Of a stretch of DNA of 64,000 nucleotides, positions 24,056-32,737 are shown one piece after another. Where the stretch lies: the NCBI GenBank assembly GCA_934133165.1, contig CAKPAW010000003.1:62001-126000 (forward strand), written 5' to 3'. The notes beneath the pieces were generated by a model. The model was not told the origin of the DNA, made no database searches, and saw nothing but the letters and a program-made list of their open reading frames with translations. How positions within the stretch are numbered: the stretch's first letter is position 1; each line of letters starts with the position of its first letter. The translations under genes and the position numbers were made by a program. This DNA is from an uncultured Clostridia bacterium (GTDB lineage: Bacteria > Bacillota > Clostridia > TANB77 > CAG-508).

Positions 24056-25708
24056 ATGAAAGTTACTTTTTTAGGAGCAACAAAAACAGTTACAGGTTCT
24101 AACTTTTTAGTAGAAGCTGCAGGAAAAAAGTTTTTAGTAGATTGTGGAATGTATCAGGGAAAAGCGGAGGATGAATGGGAAAATTCAGCACCTTTTGCAT
24201 ATGATGTACATGATATAGATTTTATGCTATTAACACATGCACATATAGATCACTCTGGTAGAATTCCTAAATTATATAAAGAAGGATATAGAAACCCGAT
24301 ATATGCAACAAAAGCTACATGTGAATTATGTTCAATAATGTTACCAGATAGTGGACATATTCAAGAAATGGAAATAGAGTGGAAAAATAGAAAAAGAGTA
24401 CGTAAAGGATTAGATCCAGAACCACCTTTATATACAGCTGAAGAAGCTACAAAATGTTTAGAGGTTTTTAGCCCAATAAAATACGATGAAATAATAGATA
24501 TAAGTGATAAAATCCATGTAAGATTTAATGATGCAGGACATATGTTAGGTTCAGCAATAATAGAAATATGGGCTGAAGAAGATGGAAAGACTACCAAAGC
24601 CGTATTTACAGGAGATTTAGGAAATAATGATATTCCACTTTTATCATCACCAACAATGATAGATGATGCAGATTATTTAGTAATGGAATCAACATATGGA
24701 GGAAGACTACATAATAGAAATGATGACAAAGCAGAAATGTTTTTGAATATAGTTTCAGAGACATTAGATAAAGGAGGAACAGTTGTAATTCCATCATTTG
24801 CAGTAGGAAGAACACAAGAAATTTTATATGAACTAAATAACTTAAAAGACATAAGAACTGATGAAGAATTCAGAAAAAAATATGAGACATTAATGAGAGT
24901 TCCAGTGTATGTAGATAGTCCGCTTGCAATTTCAGCAACTCAAATTTTTAAAGACAACATGGACATATTTGACGAAGAAACGCAGAAAATAATGAGAAGG
25001 GGAGATAATCCACTAGAATTTCCAGGGCTACAATTTACAAGAACAGCAGAAGAGTCTAAAGAATTAAATGAGAAAAATGAATCATCAATAATAATTTCAG
25101 CTAGCGGTATGTGCGAAGTTGGAAGAATAAAACATCATTTAAAACATAATTTATGGAATCCAAATAGTACAATTCTATTTGTTGGATACCAAGCACCAGG
25201 TACACTTGGCAGAAAGATTGTAGATGGAGCAAAGAAAGTAAAAATATTTGGTGAAGAAATAGCAGTAAATGCAAGAATTGAATATATAGAAGGATATTCA
25301 GGTCACGCAGACCAAGAATGGCTTTTAAACTTTGTTTATTCGTTTTTAAGAAAACCAAAAACAATTTTCCTAGTACATGGAGAACCAGAAGGTCAAGTAA
25401 TATTAAAGCAAAAATTACAAGGAACAACACAAATACCTGTTATAATTCCAGAGTATGGGGAAGAATATGAATTAAACGAAGAAGTACAAAGATTAGGAAG
25501 AGTAAGAGAAGCAAAAGAACACGAAAAGAAATATATAAGACTAGAAGTATTAGACAGAATACAAACTCTAAAAGAAGAATTAGAAGATATGTCAGACATA
25601 GTAAAAGAAGATATGCTTAATGAAGATGCGAAAGATGAAGACATAGAAAAACTAAATGAAAGAATAAAAGAACTAGAACAACAAATAGTAAAAATAGTAG
25701 AAGGATAA
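24056..25708 (+). CDS. Beta-CASP metallo-beta-lactamase-fold hydrolase (RNA-processing type)
   Basis: Proteins with this metallo-beta-lactamase plus beta-CASP plus RMMBL layout are mostly RNA nucleases or hydrolases (COG1236-type). The 550-aa protein has the metal motif THAHIDHSG (about 61-69), DAGHMLGSA, FTGDLGN and a late YSGHADQEWL. The beta-CASP insertion is about residues 210-390 with ASGMCEVGRIKHHL, and the C-terminus is a long charged coiled coil. It is not RNase J. The actual RNA or other substrate cannot be told from the sequence. AGGAGG precedes the ATG. Confidence 0.88.
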   Translation: MKVTFLGATKTVTGSNFLVEAAGKKFLVDCGMYQGKAEDEWENSAPFAYDVHDIDFMLLTHAHIDHSGRIPKLYKEGYRNPIYATKATCELCSIMLPDSGHIQEMEIEWKNRKRVRKGLDPEPPLYTAEEATKCLEVFSPIKYDEIIDISDKIHVRFNDAGHMLGSAIIEIWAEEDGKTTKAVFTGDLGNNDIPLLSSPTMIDDADYLVMESTYGGRLHNRNDDKAEMFLNIVSETLDKGGTVVIPSFAVGRTQEILYELNNLKDIRTDEEFRKKYETLMRVPVYVDSPLAISATQIFKDNMDIFDEETQKIMRRGDNPLEFPGLQFTRTAEESKELNEKNESSIIISASGMCEVGRIKHHLKHNLWNPNSTILFVGYQAPGTLGRKIVDGAKKVKIFGEEIAVNARIEYIEGYSGHADQEWLLNFVYSFLRKPKTIFLVHGEPEGQVILKQKLQGTTQIPVIIPEYGEEYELNEEVQRLGRVREAKEHEKKYIRLEVLDRIQTLKEELEDMSDIVKEDMLNEDAKDEDIEKLNERIKELEQQIVKIVEG

Positions 25709-25712
25709 GAGA

Positions 25713-25756
25713 CTCCTTTAGGGACGTTTTTAAAAGGTTAATCTGTCCCTTTTGGT
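25713..25756. repeat. Palindromic element, GGGACGTTTCC class
   Basis: A near-exact plus-orientation copy of the elements flanking the RAYT gene: CTCCTTTAGGGACGTTTT...GGTTAATCTGTCCCTTTTGGT. It begins five bases after the upstream stop codon. Confidence 0.9.
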
Positions 25757-25789
25757 AATCTAAGTTCATTTATTATATATTAAATTAAT

Positions 25790-26129
25790 GCAAAAAGAAA
25801 ACCCCACCGATCTTGGTGGGGTTAAGATAGAAAAGTATTATCTAGTTCGTTGAGGGGTGTTGAAATAAATAAAAATACTCCATATTAAATATTCAAGGTA
25901 CATGAGGTAGGGAATCTAAATATTTTTTCTATCTTTTTATAGCAGATTTACAAGGGTAAAGCTTTTGGTATGTGCTTATATTTGCTCTTAAACATAAAAA
26001 AGAGTATTACTATTTTTTACTTTAAGATACTGCTACCCTCTCAAATTCTTTAGTGGACATTTTCTAAAAAATAATTTTTTAAATTATCTAAACTTTTAGA
26101 AAAGAGAATTTGATTTTTCAATGAAATAT
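25790..26129 (-). ncRNA. Unidentified structured noncoding RNA, about 340 nt
   Basis: On the minus strand a near-consensus promoter fires into a region with no credible gene, and the region ends at a GC-rich hairpin followed by TTTTCTTTTT. The intervening sequence is rich in possible helices: TCAAATTCT / AGAATTTGA and TTTCTAAAA / TTTTAGAAA form a 5' hairpin domain; GGTAGCAG can pair with downstream TACC and CTGCTA; GAGG(G)TAG can pair with CTACCTC. Nothing matches 6S, RNase P, SRP RNA or the common riboswitches by eye. No minus-strand gene follows, so it looks like a stand-alone RNA rather than a leader. Confidence 0.75.
25799..25823 (-). terminator. Terminator of the unidentified RNA
   Basis: A GC-rich stem AACCCCACC / GGTGGGGTT with a 6-base loop; on the minus strand it is followed by TTTTCTTTTT. 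It is much stronger than most terminators in this window. Confidence 0.88.
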
Positions 26130-26135
26130 AAAAAT

Positions 26136-26164
26136 AGTATAGCACATAAGAAAAAAATTGTCAA
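26136..26164 (-). promoter_or_regulatory. Promoter of the unidentified RNA
   Basis: On the minus strand, TTGACA (26159-26164), exactly 17 bases, TATACT (26136-26141). This is one of the best promoters in the window and points away from the GH15 gene. Confidence 0.85.
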
Positions 26165-26275
26165 CATAAATATAAAGAATAAAGTATTAAAGGAAAGGAA
26201 TTAATCTAATAGGTTAAAAACACAACAATTAGAACAAACTATAAAACAATCTAAAAGATTGATTACATAAGAAAA

Positions 26276-28219
26276 ATGAATAAAAAATATCTAAATGAAG
26301 CAATAATAGGAAATGATAAAATGGTTGCAAGTTTTAGTTCAAAGGGAGAAATGTTAAGGCTATTTTATCCAACAAGAAATTATAGGCAATTTATAGATTG
26401 TATGCATACAGGAGTAAAAGTAAATGATTCAGCCATAATATATTTACATGAGGATATAAACAATATATATGAACAATATTATACTGACGATACAAATATA
26501 TTAAATACCAAAATAAAAAATACATATTTTAATTTATCTATATTACAAACAGATTTTGCATCTATTTCACAAAATATTCTTATAAAAAAATTAATATTTA
26601 CAAATGAAAATACAATAGATCTAAATGTAAATTTTTTAATATATTCAAAATTATTATCAAATTCTAATAATATGATAGGAGCAAAAATAGAAAATAACAT
26701 TCTTATGCAATATAGCCATGATTACACATATTGTATATTTTCAAAGACACCAATATTAAACTATCGTTTAAATAATAGTAAAGAAGAAATAAAAACAGGA
26801 ATACTTAAAGACAAAGACTATATCGGAATGGCAGAAGATTCAGCAGTAAGCTTTGATATAGGAACGCTAAAACCAGGAGAGAGTAAAGAATTTGAAATTA
26901 TAATCTATATTAATAATAATGAAGAAAAATATAAATTTGATGAAATAATAGAAGATGTAGAAAAAATAAAAAAAATAGATATAAATAAAGAATTAAACAA
27001 AGTAGAAAAATATTGGAAAAACTATGTAGAAAAGCACGATGGATTAGAAATATTAACTAAAGAAGAAAAATGGCAAAAATTAATAACAGGTCAAGAACAA
27101 TTAAACGAAGCCACATATGCAAAATACATGCAAATGAGAAATGTATATGTAAGAAGCATTTTATTATTTCCATTACTTATAAATTCAGAAACAGGCGGAA
27201 TATCAGCAGCAATAGAAGTAGACGAAGAAAGAAATAAATCAGGAAGATATTCATATTGTTGGCCAAGAGATGCAGTATTTGTAACAAAAGCATTAGACAT
27301 TTTAAATATGAAAGAAGAAACAACAAAATTCTATTCGAAATTTTGCAAAGAAACACAAAGTAAAAGTGGAATGTGGGAGCAACGTTTTTACACAGATGGA
27401 AGACTAGCTCCTTGTTGGGGATATCAAATAGATGAGACAGCAAGCATAATATATGGAACTTATCAACACTACAAAGAAACAAAAGATAAAGAATTCTTAA
27501 AACAAGCATATCCAATGTGTAAAAAAGCAATTGACGCGTTGGGGACGTTTCTTAATGCGTCATCTGTTCCTTTTGCGTCAAAAAAAAATAAAATTAAAGA
27601 AAACATGAAAAATTTTTTAACTCATGAAAGTTATGATTTATGGGAAATGCATGAAGGAATACATTTATATTCTATGTCAGCAATATATGCAGCTTATGTG
27701 GCTATGATTGAAATAGAAAAAGTGTTAGAAAAAAAAGAAGATATAAAAGAAAAGGAATTAATGGCTGAAAAATTAAAAGAATATTGTAAAAAAAATCTAT
27801 ACAATGAAGAAGAAAAAATATTAAAAAGAAGTAATAAAGACAACATATGCGACATAAGCATGTTAGGCACAGTAACGCCATTTAATATGTTCAAACCAAA
27901 TGAAAAAGAATTAATTAATACAGTAGAAAAAATGAACTTGACACTTCGAACATATACAGGTGGATATATAAGATTTGAAAATGACAACTATATGGGAGGT
28001 AACAATCCATGGCCAGTAGCGACATTATGGATGGCATTATATAATATAAAGAAAAATAACAAAGAAGAAGCAAGAAAACAAATAGACTTTGTATTAAGAA
28101 CAGCAACAGATCATGGATTTTTAGCAGAGCAAGTTAATAACGAAACTATGCAAGCAAAATGGGTAATAGGATTAGGTTGGTCACACGCAATGCTAATAAT
28201 AGCACTAAAGCTCCTTTAG
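26276..28219 (+). CDS. Glycoside hydrolase family 15 (glucoamylase-like) enzyme with in-frame repeat insertion
   Basis: GH15 enzymes release glucose from alpha-glucans or act on trehalose. The 647-aa protein has an N-terminal beta domain and a C-terminal (alpha/alpha)6 barrel with YSYCWPRDAVFV (about 325-336), SYDLWEMHEGIHLYS with a candidate catalytic Glu, and a final AEQVNNETMQAKWVIGLGWSHAM block. Residues about 419-435 are encoded by a complete TGACGC-class palindrome. The last codon and stop run into another repeat. There is no signal peptide, so it should be cytoplasmic. The ribosome-binding site is weak; a CAATCT/AGATTG hairpin lies upstream. Confidence 0.86.
   Translation: MNKKYLNEAIIGNDKMVASFSSKGEMLRLFYPTRNYRQFIDCMHTGVKVNDSAIIYLHEDINNIYEQYYTDDTNILNTKIKNTYFNLSILQTDFASISQNILIKKLIFTNENTIDLNVNFLIYSKLLSNSNNMIGAKIENNILMQYSHDYTYCIFSKTPILNYRLNNSKEEIKTGILKDKDYIGMAEDSAVSFDIGTLKPGESKEFEIIIYINNNEEKYKFDEIIEDVEKIKKIDINKELNKVEKYWKNYVEKHDGLEILTKEEKWQKLITGQEQLNEATYAKYMQMRNVYVRSILLFPLLINSETGGISAAIEVDEERNKSGRYSYCWPRDAVFVTKALDILNMKEETTKFYSKFCKETQSKSGMWEQRFYTDGRLAPCWGYQIDETASIIYGTYQHYKETKDKEFLKQAYPMCKKAIDALGTFLNASSVPFASKKNKIKENMKNFLTHESYDLWEMHEGIHLYSMSAIYAAYVAMIEIEKVLEKKEDIKEKELMAEKLKEYCKKNLYNEEEKILKRSNKDNICDISMLGTVTPFNMFKPNEKELINTVEKMNLTLRTYTGGYIRFENDNYMGGNNPWPVATLWMALYNIKKNNKEEARKQIDFVLRTATDHGFLAEQVNNETMQAKWVIGLGWSHAMLIIALKLL
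27532..27580. repeat. Palindromic element inside the GH15 coding sequence
   Basis: A complete 49-bp TGACGC...GCGTCA copy matching the elements at 43014-43062 and 7245-7419 (GTTGGGGACGTTTC, then GCGTCATCTGTTCC). With flanking bases it adds a multiple of three, so the reading frame stays open, encoding ALGTFLNASSVPFAS. Confidence 0.92.
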
Positions 28220-29315
28220 GGACGTTTCCTTTTGGTTAATCTGTCCCTTTTGGTTTAGAGTACTAATTATTAATTTATGCTATTAAAGAGCAAAATAATA
28301 TTGAAAATAGAAGAAAAATGTAGAAAAAAGCAGATAGATTTAAAATATCTATAAAAAATTCAAAAATTTTAATAAAAATATAGCAATATACATAAAAATG
28401 TGCTATATTTTTATTATGTTTTATAGGAAATGAAAAATTAATAAAAAGGAGTTAGGGGCACACAAAAGAAAAAATAATTAAATAATAAAATTATAGTAAA
28501 GGAGACTTTGAAATATGCCCCGAATCCCACGAAAAAAATCGTATACAAATGTTTATCATATAATTATAAGAGGGATAAACAAACAAGATATTTTTCTAGA
28601 TAAACATGATTATAGAAAAATGTTGAAAGAAATAATTAACACAAAAGAAAAGTATAAGTATGAAATATATGCATTTGTTCTGATGCCAAACCATGTTCAT
28701 TTTGTTATAAATGACAAAAACAATAATGTTTCTACAGCTATGCAAAGCTTGAGCGTAAGATACTCTAATTATTTTAATAAAAAATATGAAAGAGTTGGAC
28801 ATGTATTTGAAAATAGATTTAAAAGCCATGTTGTTGAAGATGAAAGTTATTTAAAAAATGTAGTAAGATATATTCATAAAAATCCTGAAAATGCAGAAAT
28901 AACTAGTGAGTATCCATGGAATAGCTATTATGAGTATATTTTCAAACCTAAAATAATAGATGCTGAGTTTGTGATGCAATTATTTTCAAATAATATAGAG
29001 GACTTTAAATACTTTCATCAAAATTACAATAAAAATAGCGAATTGGGAAATTGTTATGAAATGATAAAAAAGATAGATGACAACGAAGCAATAGCTCAAA
29101 TGAAAGAAATACTACAAGAAAACAATTTGATGAATGTACAGAATTATGAAACAAATAAAAAAAGGAAAGCAATAAATAAAGTAATAAAAATTGAAGGAAT
29201 AAAGAAAGTTCAGATTGCAAGAATATTAGGAATTAATAGAAAAACAATAGAAAAGATAGGAAGGGAGATGTACCAAAAGGGACAGATTAACCAAAAGGAA
29301 ACGTCCCTAAAGGAG
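28211..29315. mobile_element. RAYT-containing unit bounded by perfect 44-bp inverted repeats
   Basis: The left copy (28211-28254) and right copy (29272-29315) are identical over 44 bp in inverted orientation and belong to the GGGACGTTTCC class. Between them are a terminator for the GH15 gene and the transposase gene. The arrangement is what a RAYT with its cognate REP sequences looks like. Whether the whole unit moves, or only the short elements do, cannot be told. The unit's edges overlap the GH15 stop and the radA ribosome-binding site. Confidence 0.85.
28374..28414 (+). terminator. Intrinsic terminator between GH15 and the RAYT gene
   Basis: Perfect 11-bp arms AAAATATAGCA / TGCTATATTTT followed by a T-rich tract. 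Confidence 0.8.
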
Positions 29316-29330
29316 TATGGCGAAGAGTAA
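28515..29330 (+). CDS. REP-associated tyrosine transposase (RAYT, IS200-like Y1 HUH family)
   Basis: RAYTs are single-copy Y1 transposase relatives that bind and cleave REP hairpins. The 271-aa protein has the HUH motif in MPNHVHFVI (His60, His62), the YERVGHVFENRFKSHVV region, and the likely catalytic Tyr119 in RYIHKNP. A C-terminal extension (about 205-245, KVIKIEGIKKVQIARILGINRKTIEKI) looks like a helix-turn-helix. The last 19 codons are translated from the right inverted repeat and beyond, so the tail is repeat-derived. It overlaps radA by 14 bases. AAAGGAGA precedes the ATG. Confidence 0.9.
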   Translation: MPRIPRKKSYTNVYHIIIRGINKQDIFLDKHDYRKMLKEIINTKEKYKYEIYAFVLMPNHVHFVINDKNNNVSTAMQSLSVRYSNYFNKKYERVGHVFENRFKSHVVEDESYLKNVVRYIHKNPENAEITSEYPWNSYYEYIFKPKIIDAEFVMQLFSNNIEDFKYFHQNYNKNSELGNCYEMIKKIDDNEAIAQMKEILQENNLMNVQNYETNKKRKAINKVIKIEGIKKVQIARILGINRKTIEKIGREMYQKGQINQKETSLKEYGEE

Positions 29331-30678
29331 AACAATTTTTGTATGTAATGAATGTGGATATGAATCTGCAAAATGGCTTGGCAAGTGCCCTGCTTGCAAT
29401 GCATGGAATAGCTTTTATGAGGAAAAAGTTGTTAAAGAAAAAGATGGTTCTTTTATTTCTGATAAAAAAACAAAGAGTAGCAAGCCAACTACATTAAATA
29501 GTATTGAAGGAAAAGAAGCGGCTAGAACTTCAACTGGTGTAGGAGAATTAGATAGAGTTTTAGGTGGAGGACTGGTTAAAGGTTCATTAGTTCTTTTAGG
29601 AGGAGAGCCTGGAATTGGAAAATCTACTTTAATTCTTCAAATTTGCGATAAGATGCAGGGAGAAGGTAAAGTATTATATGTTTCAGGAGAAGAGTCAGCG
29701 GAGCAAATTAAAATAAGAGCAGATCGTTTAGATATAAAAAATGATAATATTTTATTTTTAGGCGAAACAGATATAGATTTAATAGCTGATGCGATAAAGG
29801 AAACAAATCCAAAACTTGTAATTATAGATTCTATCCAAACAATGTATAGTGATGAAATAACTTCTGCTGCAGGTACTGTAAGTCAAGTTCGTGAAATAAC
29901 AGCTAGAATTATGAAAATTTGTAAACAAGAAGCAATTACAACTATAATAATTGGACATGTTACAAAAGAAGGAAATATAGCAGGACCAAGGGTTTTAGAA
30001 CATATGGTAGATACAGTTTTATACTTAGAAGGAGAAAGATATTTTTCTTATCGTATTTTAAGAGGTGTAAAGAACAGATTTGGTTCTACAAATGAAGTTG
30101 GAATGTTTGAAATGCAAGAAAAAGGAATGATGGAAATTACAAATCCTTCGTCTATTTTAATTTCTGAAAGGGAAGACAATCCACCAGGAAGCATTATAGT
30201 GGCTAGCATGGAGGGAACAAGACCTCTTCTAATAGAACTTCAAGCTTTAACAACACCTACAGTTTTTGGACTTCCAAGAAGAACAGCAAATGGAATCGAT
30301 TATAATAGATTAACAGTTTTAATGGCTGTTTTAGAAAAAAGAGCAAATATGAATTTAGGCTCACAAGATGTATATCTAAATGTTGTTAGTGGAATAAAAT
30401 TGCAAGAACCTGCAGTAGATCTAGGAGTGATTTTAGCTGTTAGTTCATGTTTTAAAGGTATAAGCATTCCAAAAGATGTTGTTGCAATAGGCGAAGTTGG
30501 TTTAACAGGAGAAGTAAGAGCAGTAAGCATGATAGAAAAGAGATTAAAAGAAGCGGAAAAATTAGGATTCAGGAAATGCATTATTCCAGAAAATAACAAA
30601 AAACTATTGAAAGATAATTATAAATTAGATATAATAGGCGTTAGAAATATTAATGAGGCATTAAAAATAATAAAATAG
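29317..30678 (+). CDS. radA: DNA repair protein RadA
   Basis: RadA is a RecA-related ATPase that promotes branch migration in recombination. The 453-aa protein has a C4 zinc finger (CNECGY...CPACNAW, about 10-28), Walker A GGEPGIGKST near residue 95, the KNRFG motif (GVKNRFGSTNEVG) near 250, and a C-terminal Lon-like domain (GIKLQEPAVDLGVILAVSS). All expected parts are present. Its AAAGGAG ribosome-binding site is the last seven bases of the RAYT inverted repeat and its start codon lies inside the RAYT gene, so the insertion reshaped its translation start region. disA follows directly, the usual order. Confidence 0.96.
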   Translation: MAKSKTIFVCNECGYESAKWLGKCPACNAWNSFYEEKVVKEKDGSFISDKKTKSSKPTTLNSIEGKEAARTSTGVGELDRVLGGGLVKGSLVLLGGEPGIGKSTLILQICDKMQGEGKVLYVSGEESAEQIKIRADRLDIKNDNILFLGETDIDLIADAIKETNPKLVIIDSIQTMYSDEITSAAGTVSQVREITARIMKICKQEAITTIIIGHVTKEGNIAGPRVLEHMVDTVLYLEGERYFSYRILRGVKNRFGSTNEVGMFEMQEKGMMEITNPSSILISEREDNPPGSIIVASMEGTRPLLIELQALTTPTVFGLPRRTANGIDYNRLTVLMAVLEKRANMNLGSQDVYLNVVSGIKLQEPAVDLGVILAVSSCFKGISIPKDVVAIGEVGLTGEVRAVSMIEKRLKEAEKLGFRKCIIPENNKKLLKDNYKLDIIGVRNINEALKIIK

Positions 30679-30693
30679 GAGTTGAATAATAAA

Positions 30694-31770
30694 GTGGGTA
30701 CATTTAAAGAAAGTAATATAGCAGATGTATTAAAGTTAATTTCACCAGGAACCCCTATTCGTGATGGATTGGAAAATATTTTAAAAGCAAAGACAGGTGC
30801 TTTAATAATTATAGGAGATAGCAAGGAAGTACTAGACCTTGTAGATGGTGGTTTTAAATTAGATATAGATTATACTCCATCTAGATTATATGAGCTTGCC
30901 AAGATGGATGGAGCAATTATTTTAAGTTCTGATTTTAAAAAGATATTATATGCAAATGCACAGCTTATACCATCTTCTGATATAGCTACAACAGAAACGG
31001 GAACAAGACATAGAACTGCTGAACGTACTGCAAAGCAAACAGGCGAAATTGTTATAAGTATTTCACAAAGAAGAAATATAATAACTATATTTAAAGGTTA
31101 CTCAAGATATGTATTAGAAGACACTTCAAGGGTTATTTCAAAAGCAAATCAGGCACTTCAAACTGTAGAAAAATATAAAAAAGTATTTGATAGCAAATTG
31201 AGTATACTAAACGAATATGAATTTAATGATATTGTAACTTTAGAGAATGTAATTACTTGCATTCAAAGAGCAGAAATGGTAATGAAAATGGTAGATGAAG
31301 TTCAAAGGTCTATTTATGAATTAGGACAAGAAGGTAGATTACTAGAAATGCAATTAGAAGAATTAGTTGGAGGTCTTGAAAAAGAAGAATTACTAATAAT
31401 AAAAGATTACATTGCACCAGGGAAAAAAAGAGTCTGTGAAAAGGTATTAAAAGAAATAAAGAGTTTAACACATGAAGATTTAATGAAATCACAAATTATA
31501 GCAAGACTTCTTGGATATGACGACTTTGACAACTATGATGAAGTTGCAGTATACACAAGAGGATATAGAATTTTAAATAAAATACCAAGAATGCCAAACA
31601 ATATTGTTGATAACTTAGTAAGATCATTCAAATCTTTCCAACACATATTAGTAGCAGATATTCCAAGTTTAGATGATGTTGATGGAATTGGAGAGGTAAG
31701 AGCAAGAACTATTAAACAATCTTTAAAAAGAATGCAAGAACAATTTGTATTTGATAATTTAATATTATAA
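30694..31770 (+). CDS. disA: Diadenylate cyclase / DNA integrity scanning protein DisA
   Basis: DisA makes cyclic di-AMP and scans DNA for lesions and branched structures. The product has an N-terminal DAC domain with the DGA motif (MDGAIILSSD, about residue 72) and the RHR motif (TRHRTAERTAKQ, about 110), a helical linker, and a C-terminal HhH domain (SLDDVDGIGEVRARTIKQSL). Start choice: TTG at 30682 abuts TAGGAG with no spacing, while GTG at 30694 lies 12 bases after it; I prefer GTG (358 aa). It is coupled to radA with a 15-base gap. Confidence 0.94.
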   Translation: MGTFKESNIADVLKLISPGTPIRDGLENILKAKTGALIIIGDSKEVLDLVDGGFKLDIDYTPSRLYELAKMDGAIILSSDFKKILYANAQLIPSSDIATTETGTRHRTAERTAKQTGEIVISISQRRNIITIFKGYSRYVLEDTSRVISKANQALQTVEKYKKVFDSKLSILNEYEFNDIVTLENVITCIQRAEMVMKMVDEVQRSIYELGQEGRLLEMQLEELVGGLEKEELLIIKDYIAPGKKRVCEKVLKEIKSLTHEDLMKSQIIARLLGYDDFDNYDEVAVYTRGYRILNKIPRMPNNIVDNLVRSFKSFQHILVADIPSLDDVDGIGEVRARTIKQSLKRMQEQFVFDNLIL

Positions 31771-31792
31771 AACAAAGGAAAGTGAGAAATAA

Positions 31793-32611
31793 ATGAAAAA
31801 AGACTTAATAATTAAAATAATTTTTATAATAGCTATTATATTATTAATAGTAGGAATAGGCTATGTAAGCTATGGAATAATCCAAAAACTTACAAAAAAA
31901 GTTCAAAATCCAATAGCAACTATTGAAGTTCAAGATTATGGAACAATTAAAGTAGAATTATATCCAGACCAAGCACCAAATACAGTTACAAATTTTATAG
32001 CCTTGGCAAATCATGGATTTTATAACGGACTTACATTTCATAGAGTAATTCCAGGTTTCATGATTCAAGGAGGAGATAAAAATGGCGATGGAACAGGAAC
32101 ACCAACTCTTGATGACTTAAAAGGAAATGGAGATACATCTACATATGCAATTAAAGGAGAAATGATAGCCAATAATTATACTTCAAATAAAATAAAATTA
32201 GAAAAAGGAGTTATAGCAATGGCTCGCTCAGACTATAGTAGTATTAGTAGTACTCTAACAGAAGAAGGTTATAATTCAGCAGGTTCACAATTCTTTATTA
32301 TGCATAAAGACAATACTTCATTAAATGGTATGTATGCTGGTTTTGGAAAAGTAATTGAAGGAATGGATGTTGTAGATAAAATAGCAAATACAGATGTAAC
32401 ATACAGAAGTTCAGAATTAAAAGATGGAGAAGAAACTCCAAAAGATGAAAATGGAAAAGAATTAACAGCAGATATGCCTATTAATAAACCAGTTATAACA
32501 AACATTACAGTTGAAACATTTGGTGTAAATTATGGAGAACCAGAAACAATGAAACCATTTGACTACTATAATTATTTAATGAAAAATTATAGATCTAGTT
32601 TTAATAAATAA
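31793..32611 (+). CDS. Membrane-anchored cyclophilin-type peptidyl-prolyl isomerase
   Basis: Cyclophilins catalyse cis-trans isomerisation of proline bonds. The 272-aa protein has one N-terminal membrane segment (about 5-28) and then an extracytoplasmic cyclophilin domain (about 40-250) with VELYPDQAPNTVTNFI, FHRVIPGFMIQGGD, an insertion before GVIAMARS, and SAGSQFFIMH. A YxxPE-like GEPETMKPFDYYNY tail follows. It is likely a cell-surface foldase. AAAGGAAAG precedes the ATG; the gene follows disA by 22 bases and ends at a terminator. Confidence 0.92.
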   Translation: MKKDLIIKIIFIIAIILLIVGIGYVSYGIIQKLTKKVQNPIATIEVQDYGTIKVELYPDQAPNTVTNFIALANHGFYNGLTFHRVIPGFMIQGGDKNGDGTGTPTLDDLKGNGDTSTYAIKGEMIANNYTSNKIKLEKGVIAMARSDYSSISSTLTEEGYNSAGSQFFIMHKDNTSLNGMYAGFGKVIEGMDVVDKIANTDVTYRSSELKDGEETPKDENGKELTADMPINKPVITNITVETFGVNYGEPETMKPFDYYNYLMKNYRSSFNK

Positions 32612-32620
32612 AAATATACA

Positions 32621-32660
32621 AAAGAGGCATCATAAAAATAAAATATTTTGGTGTCTCTTA
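32621..32660 (+). terminator. Terminator after the cyclophilin gene
   Basis: Stem AAGAGGCATCA / TGGTGTCTCTT (two G-U pairs) around an AT-rich loop; the T run is short. Confidence 0.6.
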
Positions 32661-32737
32661 TTGCTATTAACTTTTAAATAGGGTAAATATGAAAATAAGG
32701 TATTTTATACCTTTAATAGAAAGGAAAGTTATAAAAT

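Noticed and set aside
25790..26129. 6S RNA, RNase P RNA or a common riboswitch
   Set aside because: I could not find the conserved cores of these RNAs; the position is also not upstream of a same-strand gene. A covariance search is still needed.
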